A DNA stretch of 49,916 nt from Chryseobacterium gleum (lineage in GTDB: Bacteria; Bacteroidota; Bacteroidia; Flavobacteriales_D; Sanyastnellaceae): NCBI GenBank assembly GCA_945881835.1, contig CAMCVP010000015.1, positions 1-49,916 on the forward strand. The letters are read 5' to 3'. Every line of letters starts with the position of its first letter. The stretch's first letter is position 1. The notes under the pieces were generated by a model that was not told the DNA's origin, ran no database searches, and saw only the letters and a list, made by a program, of their open reading frames with translations. Shown here in pieces: positions 1 through 8,824 of this stretch. A program made the position numbers and the translations under genes.

Positions 1-272
1 TCCATTAATACCCACTGCGCGTTGCGAAGACCCTCTACTCTGCGAGGTCTTTCGTCTAATTCTTTTCTTGTAAAATTCTCTGCACTACGCGCAATCGCTT
101 CTACTTGCGTAGTGCTGGTTCCTGTGCAAACAATAAAATAGTCAGCAATGGCTGCCTCTATGTTTCGCAAATCTAGAATTTTAATATCATGACCCTTTAC
201 TTCTTCAATTCCCTCAATTATGGAAAACAGTAATGCGTCGTCGCTACTCTGGCTTATCGCTTTTTTCTTCAT
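1..272 (-). CDS. rsfS: ribosomal silencing factor RsfS (partial, cut at window edge)
   Basis: I translated this from the minus strand starting at the ATG at 272; about 90 residues are visible and the C-terminus lies outside the window. The product reads as the RsfS/Iojap family: the segment DLRNIEAAIADYFIVCTGTS matches the family's core, followed by STTQVEAIA. RsfS proteins bind ribosomal protein uL14 on the large subunit and block subunit joining when cells starve. The gene diverges from birA; a perfect TAnnTTTG box (TACCTTTG, 290-297 minus) sits 17 nt before the start. In many Bacteroidota rsfS is followed by ftsH, which would lie left of this window (knowledge of the group, not seen). Confidence 0.9.
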   Translation of the reverse strand, partial: MKKKAISQSSDDALLFSIIEGIEEVKGHDIKILDLRNIEAAIADYFIVCTGTSTTQVEAIARSAENFTRKELDERPRRVEGLRNAQWVLM

Positions 273-289
273 TTTTTAAACTTCTGTAG

Positions 290-297
290 CAAAGGTA
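290..297 (-). promoter_or_regulatory. predicted rsfS promoter, -7 box
   Basis: TACCTTTG on the minus strand is a perfect match to the Bacteroidota -7 consensus TAnnTTTG and ends 17 nt before the rsfS ATG. I see no convincing TTG at the -33 position. Confidence 0.5.
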
Positions 298-353
298 TTC
301 CGCTACGGCGTAATTTCGTTGTAAACTTTAAGTTTTCTGCTTTGAAAGAGTCC

Positions 354-1085
354 ATGTTTGAACAATCCGCACATTTCCATTTCGAGCAGCTCGATAGTAC
401 AAACAACTATGCTTCCACAATTGCAAAACTGCCAGAAACCAGAACAGGCACTGCCATAACTGCCGATTTTCAGTTGGAAGGAAGAGGGCAGCGTGACAAC
501 AAATGGCTCGCAGAGGCCGGAAGTTCGTTCCTCGGAACACTGATTTTAAAAGTTCAATTGAGTCCGGAAGACATCTTCTTCCTAAGCAAATGGGCGGCCC
601 TTCAAGTAGCAAAAACGCTCATTCAGCAAGGCATTCAGCGTGTTTCCATCAAATGGCCAAACGATATTTTTGTTGAAGGAAAAAAAATCGGAGGAATACT
701 CATTGAAAATTCGTGGAGCGATCAAAAGCTTCACTATTCACTCATCGGAATAGGTATCAACCTTTCAGCAAGCCCAATCGAAAACGCCACGAATTTTTCA
801 CAACATTCGAATGATGTGCCTTCAATTGTTGATTTTCTTCAAACTTTGCGTAATCAAATGGAGTTAGATTATTTTCTGTTGGAAGGAAAAAACTGGACGG
901 AAATAGACCTTCAATACCACAACCTTCTTTTTCAAAAAGAGGAATGGAAGGAATATCGAATTGCAAAAGACGAATCTACATTCACAGGAAAAATTATTCG
1001 CGTGGAAGCCGATGGCAAGCTTCTCTTGGAAAGAGAAGACCAATCCTTGTTAGGTTTCTACATGAAAGAAATCATATTTAAATAA
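354..1085 (+). CDS. birA: biotin--[acetyl-CoA-carboxylase] ligase
   Basis: Biotin protein ligase: makes biotinyl-5'-AMP and transfers biotin to the lysine of biotin carboxyl carrier proteins in the cytosol. From the ATG at 354 (243 residues) the family landmarks are clear: LDSTN at 13-17, the biotinyl-AMP loop GRGQRDNKW at 43-51, KWPNDIF from 100, KKIGGILIE at 110-118 with the catalytic lysine, and IGIGINLS at 131-138. There is no N-terminal helix-turn-helix, so it is the short monofunctional type and not a repressor. A TTG four codons upstream (342) is in frame but ATG is preferred. It diverges from rsfS and is followed after 49 nt by the fatty-acid operon, which has no obvious functional link. 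Confidence 0.95.
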   Translation: MFEQSAHFHFEQLDSTNNYASTIAKLPETRTGTAITADFQLEGRGQRDNKWLAEAGSSFLGTLILKVQLSPEDIFFLSKWAALQVAKTLIQQGIQRVSIKWPNDIFVEGKKIGGILIENSWSDQKLHYSLIGIGINLSASPIENATNFSQHSNDVPSIVDFLQTLRNQMELDYFLLEGKNWTEIDLQYHNLLFQKEEWKEYRIAKDESTFTGKIIRVEADGKLLLEREDQSLLGFYMKEIIFK

Positions 1086-1092
1086 TTCTAGT

Positions 1093-1116
1093 TGAAGGAA
1101 AGAAATCTTACCTTCA
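1093..1116 (+). repeat. inverted repeat upstream of fadN
   Basis: TGAAGG (1093-1098) and CCTTCA (1111-1116) form a 6-bp inverted repeat with a 12-nt spacer, ending 18 nt before the fadN ATG. The position suits a repressor operator for the fad operon, but nothing in the window names a cognate regulator. It also overlaps the only candidate promoter stretch in the 49-nt gap. Confidence 0.3.
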
Positions 1117-1134
1117 TTCAGTTAATACATCTAC

Positions 1135-3486
1135 ATGAAAACGATAAAGAGAATAGCCGTTTTAGGTTCAGGAATCATGGGCTCTCGCATTGCTTGTCAC
1201 TTCGCGCAATGCGGAATTCCAGTGCTTCTGTTAGACCGCGCCTCTGAAGACGAAAAGGACAAAAACAAGATTGTCAACGACTCGTTGAAAAACGCGTTGC
1301 AATCCTCACCCTCGCCGATCTACTCAAAAAAATTCGCTTCGCGCATTACTACCGGAAATTTCGAAGACAACTTGAAAGACATTTCAAATTGCGATTGGGT
1401 AATGGAAGTGATTATTGAAAAGCTTGAACCCAAACAAACGCTCTTCGAAAAAGTAGAACAATTCATAAAGCCTGGAAGTATTGTTTCAACCAATACCAGC
1501 GGTATTCCCATTCATCTCATTGCCGAAGGAAGAAGCGAAGATTTCAAAAAGAATTTTATTGGAACACACTTCTTCAATCCGCCACGCTATTTGCGTTTGT
1601 TGGAAATCATTCCAATCAAAGAAACCAATCCTGATCTCATTTCATTTCTGAAAGAATTTGGAAGTCTTAAACTCGGCAAAGAAGTCGTATTGTGCAAAGA
1701 CACTCCTGCCTTCATTGCGAACCGCATTGGTGTATTCAGCATTCAAGCTTTGCTGCACAGCATGAAGGAATTGGACCTCACTGTTGAAGAAGTAGACAAA
1801 CTCAGCGGAACCATTATGGGCAGACCGAAGTCTGCAACGTTTCGCACATGCGACGTTGTTGGATTAGACACGCTTGTTCATGTTGCAAACGGACTTTTCG
1901 CTGTTGCGAAATCAGATGAACAACATGCATTGTTCGCCCTACCCGAATTCATTCAAACCATGATTACCAATCAATGGTTAGGAGATAAAACGAAACAAGG
2001 ATTCTATAAAAAAACGAAGGGAGAAAACGGAGAGAAAGAAATCCTCGTGCTCGATTTAAATACACTCGAATACCGCAAACAAAACAAAGTGAAATTCGCT
2101 TCGTATGAATCGGCAAAACTCATCGAAGATCTTCCTTCCAGATTAAAACATTTATACAACGCAACCGATAAAGCGGGACTGTTCTACAAGAAAATGTTTC
2201 ATTCACTCTTCAGTTACGTGAGTTTCAGAATGAATGAAATTGCAGATGAGTTGAAAGATGTAGACGCTGCATTGCGCGCAGGATTCGGTTGGGAGTTGGG
2301 TCCATTCGAATTGTGGGACACTCTTGGTTTCGAAGCTTGTCTTTCAACCATGTTGAATGAAGGATATACGGTTGCTCCGTGGATTCATGAAATGAAGAAA
2401 AATGGATTCACTTCATTCTATAAAAACTCGGAAAATCCGGAACAATATCTTCCAGCCGAAAACAAATACGCCTCGATTGAAATTAGCAATCAAGCGCGCG
2501 CTTTGGATTCGTTCAAGGAAATTATTTGGACAAACAGTGCTTGCATTGTTCGTCACATTGGCGATGGCATTTTAGCACTTTCGTGGAAATCGAAAATGAA
2601 TACCATAGGCGGAGAAGTGCTCGCGGGCATTAACAAAGCCATTGATCTTGCTGAAGAAAAATACAACGGATTGGTCATCTATAATCAAGGAGAAAACTTC
2701 TCTGCAGGCGCAAATGTGGGAATGATTTTCATGTTCGCTGTTGAGCAGGAATACGAAGAACTCGATATGGCTATTCGTTACTTCCAAAAGACTGTTATGC
2801 GTTTGCGTTATTCGAATATCCCTGTTGTACTTGCCCCACATGGACTTGCTCTCGGAGGTGCTTGCGAAATGTCGATGCATGCAGACGCTACTGTTGCACA
2901 TGCAGAAACATATATGGGACTGGTTGAAATGGGTGTGGGCGTAATTCCAGGTGGAGCGGGAACGAAAGAATTCGCCTTGCGTGCTTCCGATGAAATGAAA
3001 GACGGAGACATTCGATTGAATGTTCTTCGAAATAGATTTTTAACGGTAGGACAAGCGAAAGTGGCAACCTCTGCAGAGGAAGCATTTGAATTGGGATACC
3101 TAAGCAGAGAGAAAGATGAAGTGTGCGTAAGCCGCGCCCATCAACTCATGCGTGCGAAGGAAGTTTGTTTGAATCTTCATCATGCCGGATACTCAGCACC
3201 ACAAGAACGCAAAGACATTACAGTTTTAGGAAATGAAGGATTAGGCATTGTTTACGCCGGAGCTTCTTCCATGAAATCTGGAAATTACATTTCAGAACAC
3301 GACCAACTCATTAGCGAAAAATTGGGATACGTAATGTGCGGTGGCGATCTTTCTTCACCCACAAAAGTGAGTGAGCAATACTTGCTCGATTTAGAACGCA
3401 AAGCATTTCTCGAATTGTGCATGCAACGTAAATCGTTGGAGCGCATGCAGAGCCTTATTAAATCAGGAAAAATTTTAAGAAACTAA
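1135..3486 (+). CDS. fadN: 3-hydroxyacyl-CoA dehydrogenase / enoyl-CoA hydratase, FadN type
   Basis: Bifunctional beta-oxidation enzyme carrying hydratase and dehydrogenase activities. The 783-residue protein has the dehydrogenase half first: a Rossmann motif LGSGIMGSRIA near residue 10, STNTSGIPI, the GTHFFNPPRYLRLLEIIP block and KDTPAFIANRIG. The crotonase-type half is C-terminal (about residues 470-700), with GGACEMSMHADATVA near 574 and MGVGVIPGGAGTKE near 601. This order is opposite to E. coli FadB and matches Bacillus FadN. It is the first gene of a tight operon: only 4 nt separate its stop from fadA. Acyl chain-length preference cannot be told from the sequence. Confidence 0.93.
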   Translation: MKTIKRIAVLGSGIMGSRIACHFAQCGIPVLLLDRASEDEKDKNKIVNDSLKNALQSSPSPIYSKKFASRITTGNFEDNLKDISNCDWVMEVIIEKLEPKQTLFEKVEQFIKPGSIVSTNTSGIPIHLIAEGRSEDFKKNFIGTHFFNPPRYLRLLEIIPIKETNPDLISFLKEFGSLKLGKEVVLCKDTPAFIANRIGVFSIQALLHSMKELDLTVEEVDKLSGTIMGRPKSATFRTCDVVGLDTLVHVANGLFAVAKSDEQHALFALPEFIQTMITNQWLGDKTKQGFYKKTKGENGEKEILVLDLNTLEYRKQNKVKFASYESAKLIEDLPSRLKHLYNATDKAGLFYKKMFHSLFSYVSFRMNEIADELKDVDAALRAGFGWELGPFELWDTLGFEACLSTMLNEGYTVAPWIHEMKKNGFTSFYKNSENPEQYLPAENKYASIEISNQARALDSFKEIIWTNSACIVRHIGDGILALSWKSKMNTIGGEVLAGINKAIDLAEEKYNGLVIYNQGENFSAGANVGMIFMFAVEQEYEELDMAIRYFQKTVMRLRYSNIPVVLAPHGLALGGACEMSMHADATVAHAETYMGLVEMGVGVIPGGAGTKEFALRASDEMKDGDIRLNVLRNRFLTVGQAKVATSAEEAFELGYLSREKDEVCVSRAHQLMRAKEVCLNLHHAGYSAPQERKDITVLGNEGLGIVYAGASSMKSGNYISEHDQLISEKLGYVMCGGDLSSPTKVSEQYLLDLERKAFLELCMQRKSLERMQSLIKSGKILRN

Positions 3487-3490
3487 TTCC

Positions 3491-4666
3491 ATGAACGCAT
3501 ACATAGTTGGGGGTTATAGATCTGCTGTTGGCAAAGCGCAAAAGGGAATGTTCAAGTCCATGCGCGCCGACGAACTTGCGGCGCAAGTCATTCAACATTT
3601 AATGAAAGACTTTCCGCAAATAGACAAAGATGAGATTAGCGATGTCATTGTTGGAAACGCCACACCTGAAGCAGAGCAAGGGTTAAACATTGGCCGTATG
3701 ATTTCTTTGATGGGATTGAATACCGAAAAAGTTCCGGGCATGACTGTGAACAGATATTGTTCAAGCGGATTGGAAACAATCGCTCTTGCGAGCGCAAAGA
3801 TTCATGCAGGAATGGCCGATTGCATTATTGCAGGAGGTGTTGAAACCATGTCGCCCATTCCATTCGGAGGATGGCGCATTGTTCCGCATCCGAAAGTCGC
3901 AAAGTCTCATCCAGACTGGTATTGGGGAATGGGCTTAACCGCTGAAGCGGTAGCAAAAGAATACAACGTCTCGCGCGAGCAGCAGGACGAATTCGCTTTT
4001 CATTCACATCGAAAAGCCTTGGAAGCCATTGCAAACGGACATTTCGCAAATGGCATTGCTCCCATTGAAGTGGAAGAAATTTTTCTCGATGAAAAAGAGA
4101 AAAGACAAGTTCGAAATACAACAGTTACGATAGACGAAGGACCTCGCGCAGGAACCACGATTGAAGCACTTTCAAAATTGAAACCTGTGTTTGCGCTAGA
4201 CGGAACAGTTACCGCAGGTAACGCTTCGCAAACGTCAGACGGCGCGGCTTTCGTCATGGTGTGTTCGGAAGAATTCATGAAGAAACACAACCTCACTCCT
4301 ATTGCGCAACTGAAGAGTTATTCGGTTGCTGCATTGGCTCCAAGAATCATGGGAGTTGGTCCAATCTACGCGATTCCCAAAGCACTTCAAGCGGCGGGAC
4401 TAAAGCAAAGCGACATTAGTTTATTCGAATTGAATGAAGCCTTTGCTTCGCAAAGTGTTGCGGTAATCAATCACTTGGAATTAGATCCTTCACGCACGAA
4501 CATCAACGGAGGAGCAATTGCTTTGGGACATCCGCTTGGTTGCACAGGAGGAAAATTGACTGTTCAATTATTGAACGACTTGAAAAGAAGAAATGAAAAA
4601 TACGGTGTAGTGACCATGTGCGTAGGAACAGGTCAGGGCGCTGCTGGAATATTCGAACGATTTTAA
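3491..4666 (+). CDS. fadA: acetyl-CoA C-acyltransferase (3-ketoacyl-CoA thiolase)
   Basis: Thiolase that cleaves 3-ketoacyl-CoA to acetyl-CoA and a shortened acyl-CoA, the last step of each beta-oxidation cycle. The 391 residues show all thiolase landmarks: the nucleophile Cys90 in NRYCSSGLE, the FELNEAFASQS block, the catalytic histidine in GGAIALGHPLGCTGG near 337-351, and the second catalytic cysteine in MCVGTGQGAAG near 377. Length is typical of the family. It lies between fadN and fadE with gaps of 4 and 14 nt, so the three are surely co-transcribed. A biosynthetic acetyl-CoA acetyltransferase would share the motifs, but the operon argues for degradation. Confidence 0.94.
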   Translation: MNAYIVGGYRSAVGKAQKGMFKSMRADELAAQVIQHLMKDFPQIDKDEISDVIVGNATPEAEQGLNIGRMISLMGLNTEKVPGMTVNRYCSSGLETIALASAKIHAGMADCIIAGGVETMSPIPFGGWRIVPHPKVAKSHPDWYWGMGLTAEAVAKEYNVSREQQDEFAFHSHRKALEAIANGHFANGIAPIEVEEIFLDEKEKRQVRNTTVTIDEGPRAGTTIEALSKLKPVFALDGTVTAGNASQTSDGAAFVMVCSEEFMKKHNLTPIAQLKSYSVAALAPRIMGVGPIYAIPKALQAAGLKQSDISLFELNEAFASQSVAVINHLELDPSRTNINGGAIALGHPLGCTGGKLTVQLLNDLKRRNEKYGVVTMCVGTGQGAAGIFERF

Positions 4667-4680
4667 TAAAACAACACATT

Positions 4681-6456
4681 ATGAAACCAATAACAGGTGG
4701 AGAATTTTTAATTCGCAAAACAACATCATCAGAAATTTTCATTCCGGAAGAATGGAATGAAGAACAACAGATGATGAAGAAAATGTGTGAAGACTTCGTG
4801 AACAACGAAATCACACCGAACTTAGATCGCCTCGACAATTTAGAAGATGGACTTATGCAGTCTGTGCTTCACAAAGCAGGAGAATTAGGTTTGCTTGGAA
4901 TTTCAGTTCCTGAAGAATTGAACGGAATGGGAATGGACTTTAAAACCACCATGCTCTGCACTGAAACCCTCGGAGCGGGTCATTCATTCTCTGTGGCATA
5001 CGGCGCTCACACTGGAATTGGAACATTGCCGGCGCTTTATTACGGAAATGAAGAACAGAAAAAACACTTCGTTTCTAAACTCGCAACAGGTGAATGGTTC
5101 GGCTGCTATTGTTTAACTGAACCGAATTCAGGTAGCGATGCGAATTCAGGAAAAACAAAAGCGACCTTAACGGAAGACGGAAAGCACTATAAAATTTCCG
5201 GACAAAAGATGTGGATCACCAACGCAGGATTCGCAGATGTATTCACGGTCTTCGCAAAAATTGAAGACGACGAAAATCTTACAGCCTTCCTTCTTCACAA
5301 AGACATGCCGGGCATCACTATGAATCCAGAGGAAAAGAAGATGGGTATCAAAGGATCTTCAACCCGTCAGGTCTTTTTCAATGACGTTCTCGTTCCAATA
5401 GAAAACATGTTGAGCGATCGTCAGAATGGATTTAAGATCGCAGTAAACATTTTAAACATCGGACGCATCAAATTAGCGGGTGCTGTGATGGGTGGCGCTA
5501 AAGCGACTGTGACAGATGCAATTGAATACGCCAACACGCGCGAACAATTCGGAAGACCCATTGCAAAATACGGAGCAATACGACACAAGCTTGCTGAAAT
5601 GGCCATCCGCTGCTATGCAACAGAATCGGCTTTGTATCGCGCAACACAAAACATAGACGATGCTATTGTCGGACTCACTGAATCTGGAATGGAAAAAGGA
5701 ACTGCTGTGCTAAAAGGCATTGCAGCTTTCGCACCTGAATGTGCTATTTTAAAAGTATATGGAAGTGAAGCGCTAGACTATGTTTCCGACGAAGCCGTTC
5801 AGATTTTTGGTGGAATGGGCTACAGCGCTGAATCGCGCGTTGAACGTGCTTATCGCGATTCTCGGATCAATCGAATTTTCGAAGGAACGAATGAAATCAA
5901 TCGCATGCTCATCGTTGACATGCTTCTGAAAAAAGCTATGAAAGGTGAATTGGATCTCATGACACCCGCCACGAATGTCGCGAATGAACTTATGTCAATT
6001 CCAGATTTTTCTGAACCAAGTGAAGACGTCTTTGAACGTTACTTGGGATACATTGAAAATTTCAAAAAAGCGGTTCTCATGATTGCTGGAAGTGCTGCAC
6101 AAAAACTCATGATGCAATTGGCGAAGGAACAAGAGATTCTGATGAACATTGCCGATATGGCTATTTGGACCTACGTTGCGGAAAGCACCGTCCTCAGAAC
6201 ACAAAAAAGAGTTCAATTGAAAGGAGTAGAAAATTCCGCAAGCCAAATAGCCATAATGCAAACCTTGTTAACAGATCTCGCAGACAACATTAACAAAGCG
6301 GGCAAAGACGCCTTGAATTCTTTCGTTGAAGGAGACGAGCAACGCATGATGATGATGGGCTTGCGTCGTTTTACTAAAACAGAAGCGTATAACACAAAAG
6401 AAGGCCGACGCGCAATTGCAGCGGAATTAATTGCTTCAGGAAAATATTGTTTCTGA
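4681..6456 (+). CDS. fadE: acyl-CoA dehydrogenase, FadE type
   Basis: FAD-dependent acyl-CoA dehydrogenase, first step of beta-oxidation. I use the ATG at 4681 (591 residues); an in-frame upstream ATG at 4618 lies inside fadA and is unlikely. FAD and substrate-binding signatures are visible: CYCLTEPNSGSDANSGKTKA near 142, MWITNAG, ANTREQFGRPIAKYGAI near 283, and RIFEGTNEINR near 399, whose glutamate is the expected catalytic base. At about 590 residues it is longer than the 380-residue mitochondrial-type enzymes, with an extra C-terminal helical domain as in very-long-chain and Bacillus FadE proteins. It closes the fadN-fadA-fadE operon. Confidence 0.94.
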   Translation: MKPITGGEFLIRKTTSSEIFIPEEWNEEQQMMKKMCEDFVNNEITPNLDRLDNLEDGLMQSVLHKAGELGLLGISVPEELNGMGMDFKTTMLCTETLGAGHSFSVAYGAHTGIGTLPALYYGNEEQKKHFVSKLATGEWFGCYCLTEPNSGSDANSGKTKATLTEDGKHYKISGQKMWITNAGFADVFTVFAKIEDDENLTAFLLHKDMPGITMNPEEKKMGIKGSSTRQVFFNDVLVPIENMLSDRQNGFKIAVNILNIGRIKLAGAVMGGAKATVTDAIEYANTREQFGRPIAKYGAIRHKLAEMAIRCYATESALYRATQNIDDAIVGLTESGMEKGTAVLKGIAAFAPECAILKVYGSEALDYVSDEAVQIFGGMGYSAESRVERAYRDSRINRIFEGTNEINRMLIVDMLLKKAMKGELDLMTPATNVANELMSIPDFSEPSEDVFERYLGYIENFKKAVLMIAGSAAQKLMMQLAKEQEILMNIADMAIWTYVAESTVLRTQKRVQLKGVENSASQIAIMQTLLTDLADNINKAGKDALNSFVEGDEQRMMMMGLRRFTKTEAYNTKEGRRAIAAELIASGKYCF

Positions 6457-6463
6457 TGAAAAA

Positions 6464-6491
6464 AGAAATAGGGAGTTAATTCCCTATTTCT
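6464..6491 (-). terminator. recQ terminator with stop codon in the loop
   Basis: A perfect 11-bp stem (AGAAATAGGGA at 6464-6474 with its complement at 6481-6491) and a 6-nt loop. Read on the minus strand it is followed by a run of T, so it fits intrinsic termination of recQ; on the plus strand there is no T-run after it, so its use for fadE is less sure. The recQ stop codon (6476-6478) lies in the loop. Confidence 0.75.
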
Positions 6492-8680
6492 GAATGAAAT
6501 TTAATGCGCATGAGTCGAAGAATTTCTTCCTCATAGTCACCGTCGAAATACTCTTCGGCTTCCAAAATATCGTCGGTCTCTGATTGCATGAAGTATTCCA
6601 TTATTTCCTCTTGTGCGTCTTCATCTATTTCATCATCGATGAAATACTGAATATCTAAGCGCGTCCCAGCATGAACAATGGTCTCCACTTCATCTATTAA
6701 TTCAGAATATGTCTTGCCTATTCCTTTGGCGATATCGTTCAAAGGAATTCGCTTATCTACATTTTGAATAATCTTAATCTTGTGACTGCTCTTAGCGTGT
6801 GCACTCTTCAAAACGAAATCTTCTGGACGTTCAATGTCATTGTCTTCAACATATTTTTTTATGAGTGCTAAAAACGCTGAACCGAACTTCATAGCCTTGC
6901 CCTTTCCTACGCCACCAATGTGAGACAACTCATCAATGGTAATTGGATATTGAGTAGCCATTTCCTCCAAAGAAGGTTCTGAAAAAATTACATAAGGAGG
7001 TAGACCTTTTTCCTTCGAAACCTTCTGACGCAATTCCTTCAACATGAGGAACAACGTCTCATCAGCGGCACCTGATCCAGTCGCTTTAACAGCGTGGATC
7101 AATTCACCGTCGTCATCTGTTTCTCCAATTTCCTCTTCCTTCACCAAATCCATTTTGAAAGGCGATTTCAAGAATTCCAGACCTTCTGCCGTAAGTTTTA
7201 GCGTTCCGTAGGTTTCAATTTCTTTACGAATGAAATTCTTCACGAGAAGCTGACGCATGATTGCGTTCCAATGCTTGTCTGACTCTACTTTCCCTGAACC
7301 GAATAACTTATGCTTATCGGCCTTGTAAGTAGAAACTTCTGTGTTGTTAATTCCACACAAAACATTCGCAATGAATTTTGCTTTGTGTGTTTCTTTGAAT
7401 GCCTTAATGCACTCCAATACCAACTTCACGTCATTTGTTCCGTCGAATATTTCTTTCGGCTTGCGCGAGTTATCGTCCATGCCTGCTCCCTCTCCTGTAA
7501 CCTCATCCCACTCTTCACCAAAGTAATGAAGCAGATATTTTCTGCGGCTCATGGCTGTCTCTGAATACGCCATTACTTCTTGAAGCAACAGCATACCAAT
7601 CTCTTGCTCGGCTACAGGTTTTCCATGTAAGAATTTCTCTAATTTCTCAACGTCCTTGGGTGAGTAGAAGGCCAAGCAATGTCCTTCTCCTCCATCTCTT
7701 CCTGCTCTACCCGTTTCTTGGTAGTAACTCTCTAAACTCTTTGGAATATCGTGATGAATTACGAAGCGAACATCGGGCTTATCGATACCCATTCCAAAGG
7801 CAATGGTTGCAACAATCACATCAACATCTTGCATGAGGAATTTATCTTGAACGTCGTTACGCTGGTGGCTATCCATACCAGCGTGATAAGACAATGCTTT
7901 AATTCCATTGGCAACTAACAGTTCCGCAATTTCTTCAGTCTTCTTTCTTGAAAGGCAATATACAATCCCGCTCTTACCCGCATTACCCTTTACGAATTGT
8001 ATAATCTGTTTTCCAACATTCACTTTCGGGCGAACTTCGTAATAAAGGTTCTCTCGATTGAATGAAGACTTGAAGACCTTGGCATCTACCATACCTAAGT
8101 TCTTTTGAATATCTATTTGAACTTTTGGTGTTGCCGTAGCGGTTAGCGCCATTACCGGGACGTCTGCAATTTGTTGTATTATACTCTTTATTCTTCGGTA
8201 TTCAGGGCGGAAGTCATGCCCCCACTCTGAAATACAATGCGCCTCGTCGATGGCAACAAAAGAAATTTTACATGTTCGAAGAAACTCAATGTTTTCTTCT
8301 TTGGTCAACGACTCTGGAGCAACGTAAAGCAGCTTAGTCTTTCCGCTTACCATGTCCTTCTTAACCTGAGTGATCTCACTTTTATTCAGTGAAGAATTGA
8401 TAACATGTGCAATACCCTCTTCGTTGGAAAAACCTCTCATGGCATCTACTTGATTCTTCATCAAGGCAATTAACGGAGAAACAACAATTGCAGTTCCCTC
8501 AGACATTAAAGCTGGAAGCTGATAGCAAAGTGACTTCCCACCTCCGGTGGGCATAATAACAAAGGTGTCATTACCTGCTAAAACATTATCGATTACGCCC
8601 TGCTGCAGGCCCTTAAAATTCGAAAATCCAAAAAAGTGCTTTAGGGCTTCTTTCGGAGCCAAATCTGTCGCTGTTATCAT
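6476..8680 (-). CDS. recQ: ATP-dependent DNA helicase RecQ
   Basis: Superfamily 2 3'-5' DNA helicase for recombination and stalled-fork repair. The 734 residues hold Walker A MPTGGGKS at 43-50, the DEAH box in AIDEAHCISEWGHDFRPEY near 141, the motif VI stretch YYQETGRAGRDGG near 318, a winged-helix part around 430-520, and an HRDC domain (about 540-620, containing HIGGVGKGKAMKFG). The end is a further wHTH-like stretch with a strongly acidic tail. I did not see the zinc-binding cysteine cluster that E. coli RecQ has after the helicase core; the region after MSRRKYLLHYFGEEW lacks the four cysteines. It converges with fadE and diverges from kdsD. Confidence 0.94.
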   Translation of the reverse strand: MITATDLAPKEALKHFFGFSNFKGLQQGVIDNVLAGNDTFVIMPTGGGKSLCYQLPALMSEGTAIVVSPLIALMKNQVDAMRGFSNEEGIAHVINSSLNKSEITQVKKDMVSGKTKLLYVAPESLTKEENIEFLRTCKISFVAIDEAHCISEWGHDFRPEYRRIKSIIQQIADVPVMALTATATPKVQIDIQKNLGMVDAKVFKSSFNRENLYYEVRPKVNVGKQIIQFVKGNAGKSGIVYCLSRKKTEEIAELLVANGIKALSYHAGMDSHQRNDVQDKFLMQDVDVIVATIAFGMGIDKPDVRFVIHHDIPKSLESYYQETGRAGRDGGEGHCLAFYSPKDVEKLEKFLHGKPVAEQEIGMLLLQEVMAYSETAMSRRKYLLHYFGEEWDEVTGEGAGMDDNSRKPKEIFDGTNDVKLVLECIKAFKETHKAKFIANVLCGINNTEVSTYKADKHKLFGSGKVESDKHWNAIMRQLLVKNFIRKEIETYGTLKLTAEGLEFLKSPFKMDLVKEEEIGETDDDGELIHAVKATGSGAADETLFLMLKELRQKVSKEKGLPPYVIFSEPSLEEMATQYPITIDELSHIGGVGKGKAMKFGSAFLALIKKYVEDNDIERPEDFVLKSAHAKSSHKIKIIQNVDKRIPLNDIAKGIGKTYSELIDEVETIVHAGTRLDIQYFIDDEIDEDAQEEIMEYFMQSETDDILEAEEYFDGDYEEEILRLMRIKFHSEIGN

Positions 8681-8694
8681 TCTTTAAAAGATTG

Positions 8695-8716
8695 AACGTT
8701 ATGAAAAAGTAACGTT
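8695..8716 (-). repeat. inverted repeat in the recQ upstream region
   Basis: AACGTTA (8695-8701) and TAACGTT (8710-8716) form a perfect 7-bp inverted repeat with an 8-nt spacer, ending 14 nt before the recQ ATG; the right arm extends to the palindrome TAACGTTA. It could be an operator or a 5' UTR hairpin of the recQ transcript. No matching regulator is in the window. Confidence 0.45.
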
Positions 8717-8812
8717 ACTGTAAAATTCGCTAAACGAATATAGGCACAAATGACGATGCACACCAAACAAATTCAAAGGAAAAAAAACACTCTAGAAACA
8801 TAGGTTTATTCG

Positions 8813-8820
8813 CATCTTTG
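8813..8820 (+). promoter_or_regulatory. kdsD -7 box, leaderless arrangement
   Basis: CATCTTTG matches TAnnTTTG at all but the first base and ends 4 nt before the GTG start of kdsD at 8825. Transcription would then begin at or next to the start codon. No clear -33 TTG is present. Confidence 0.5.
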
Positions 8821-8824
8821 CAAA

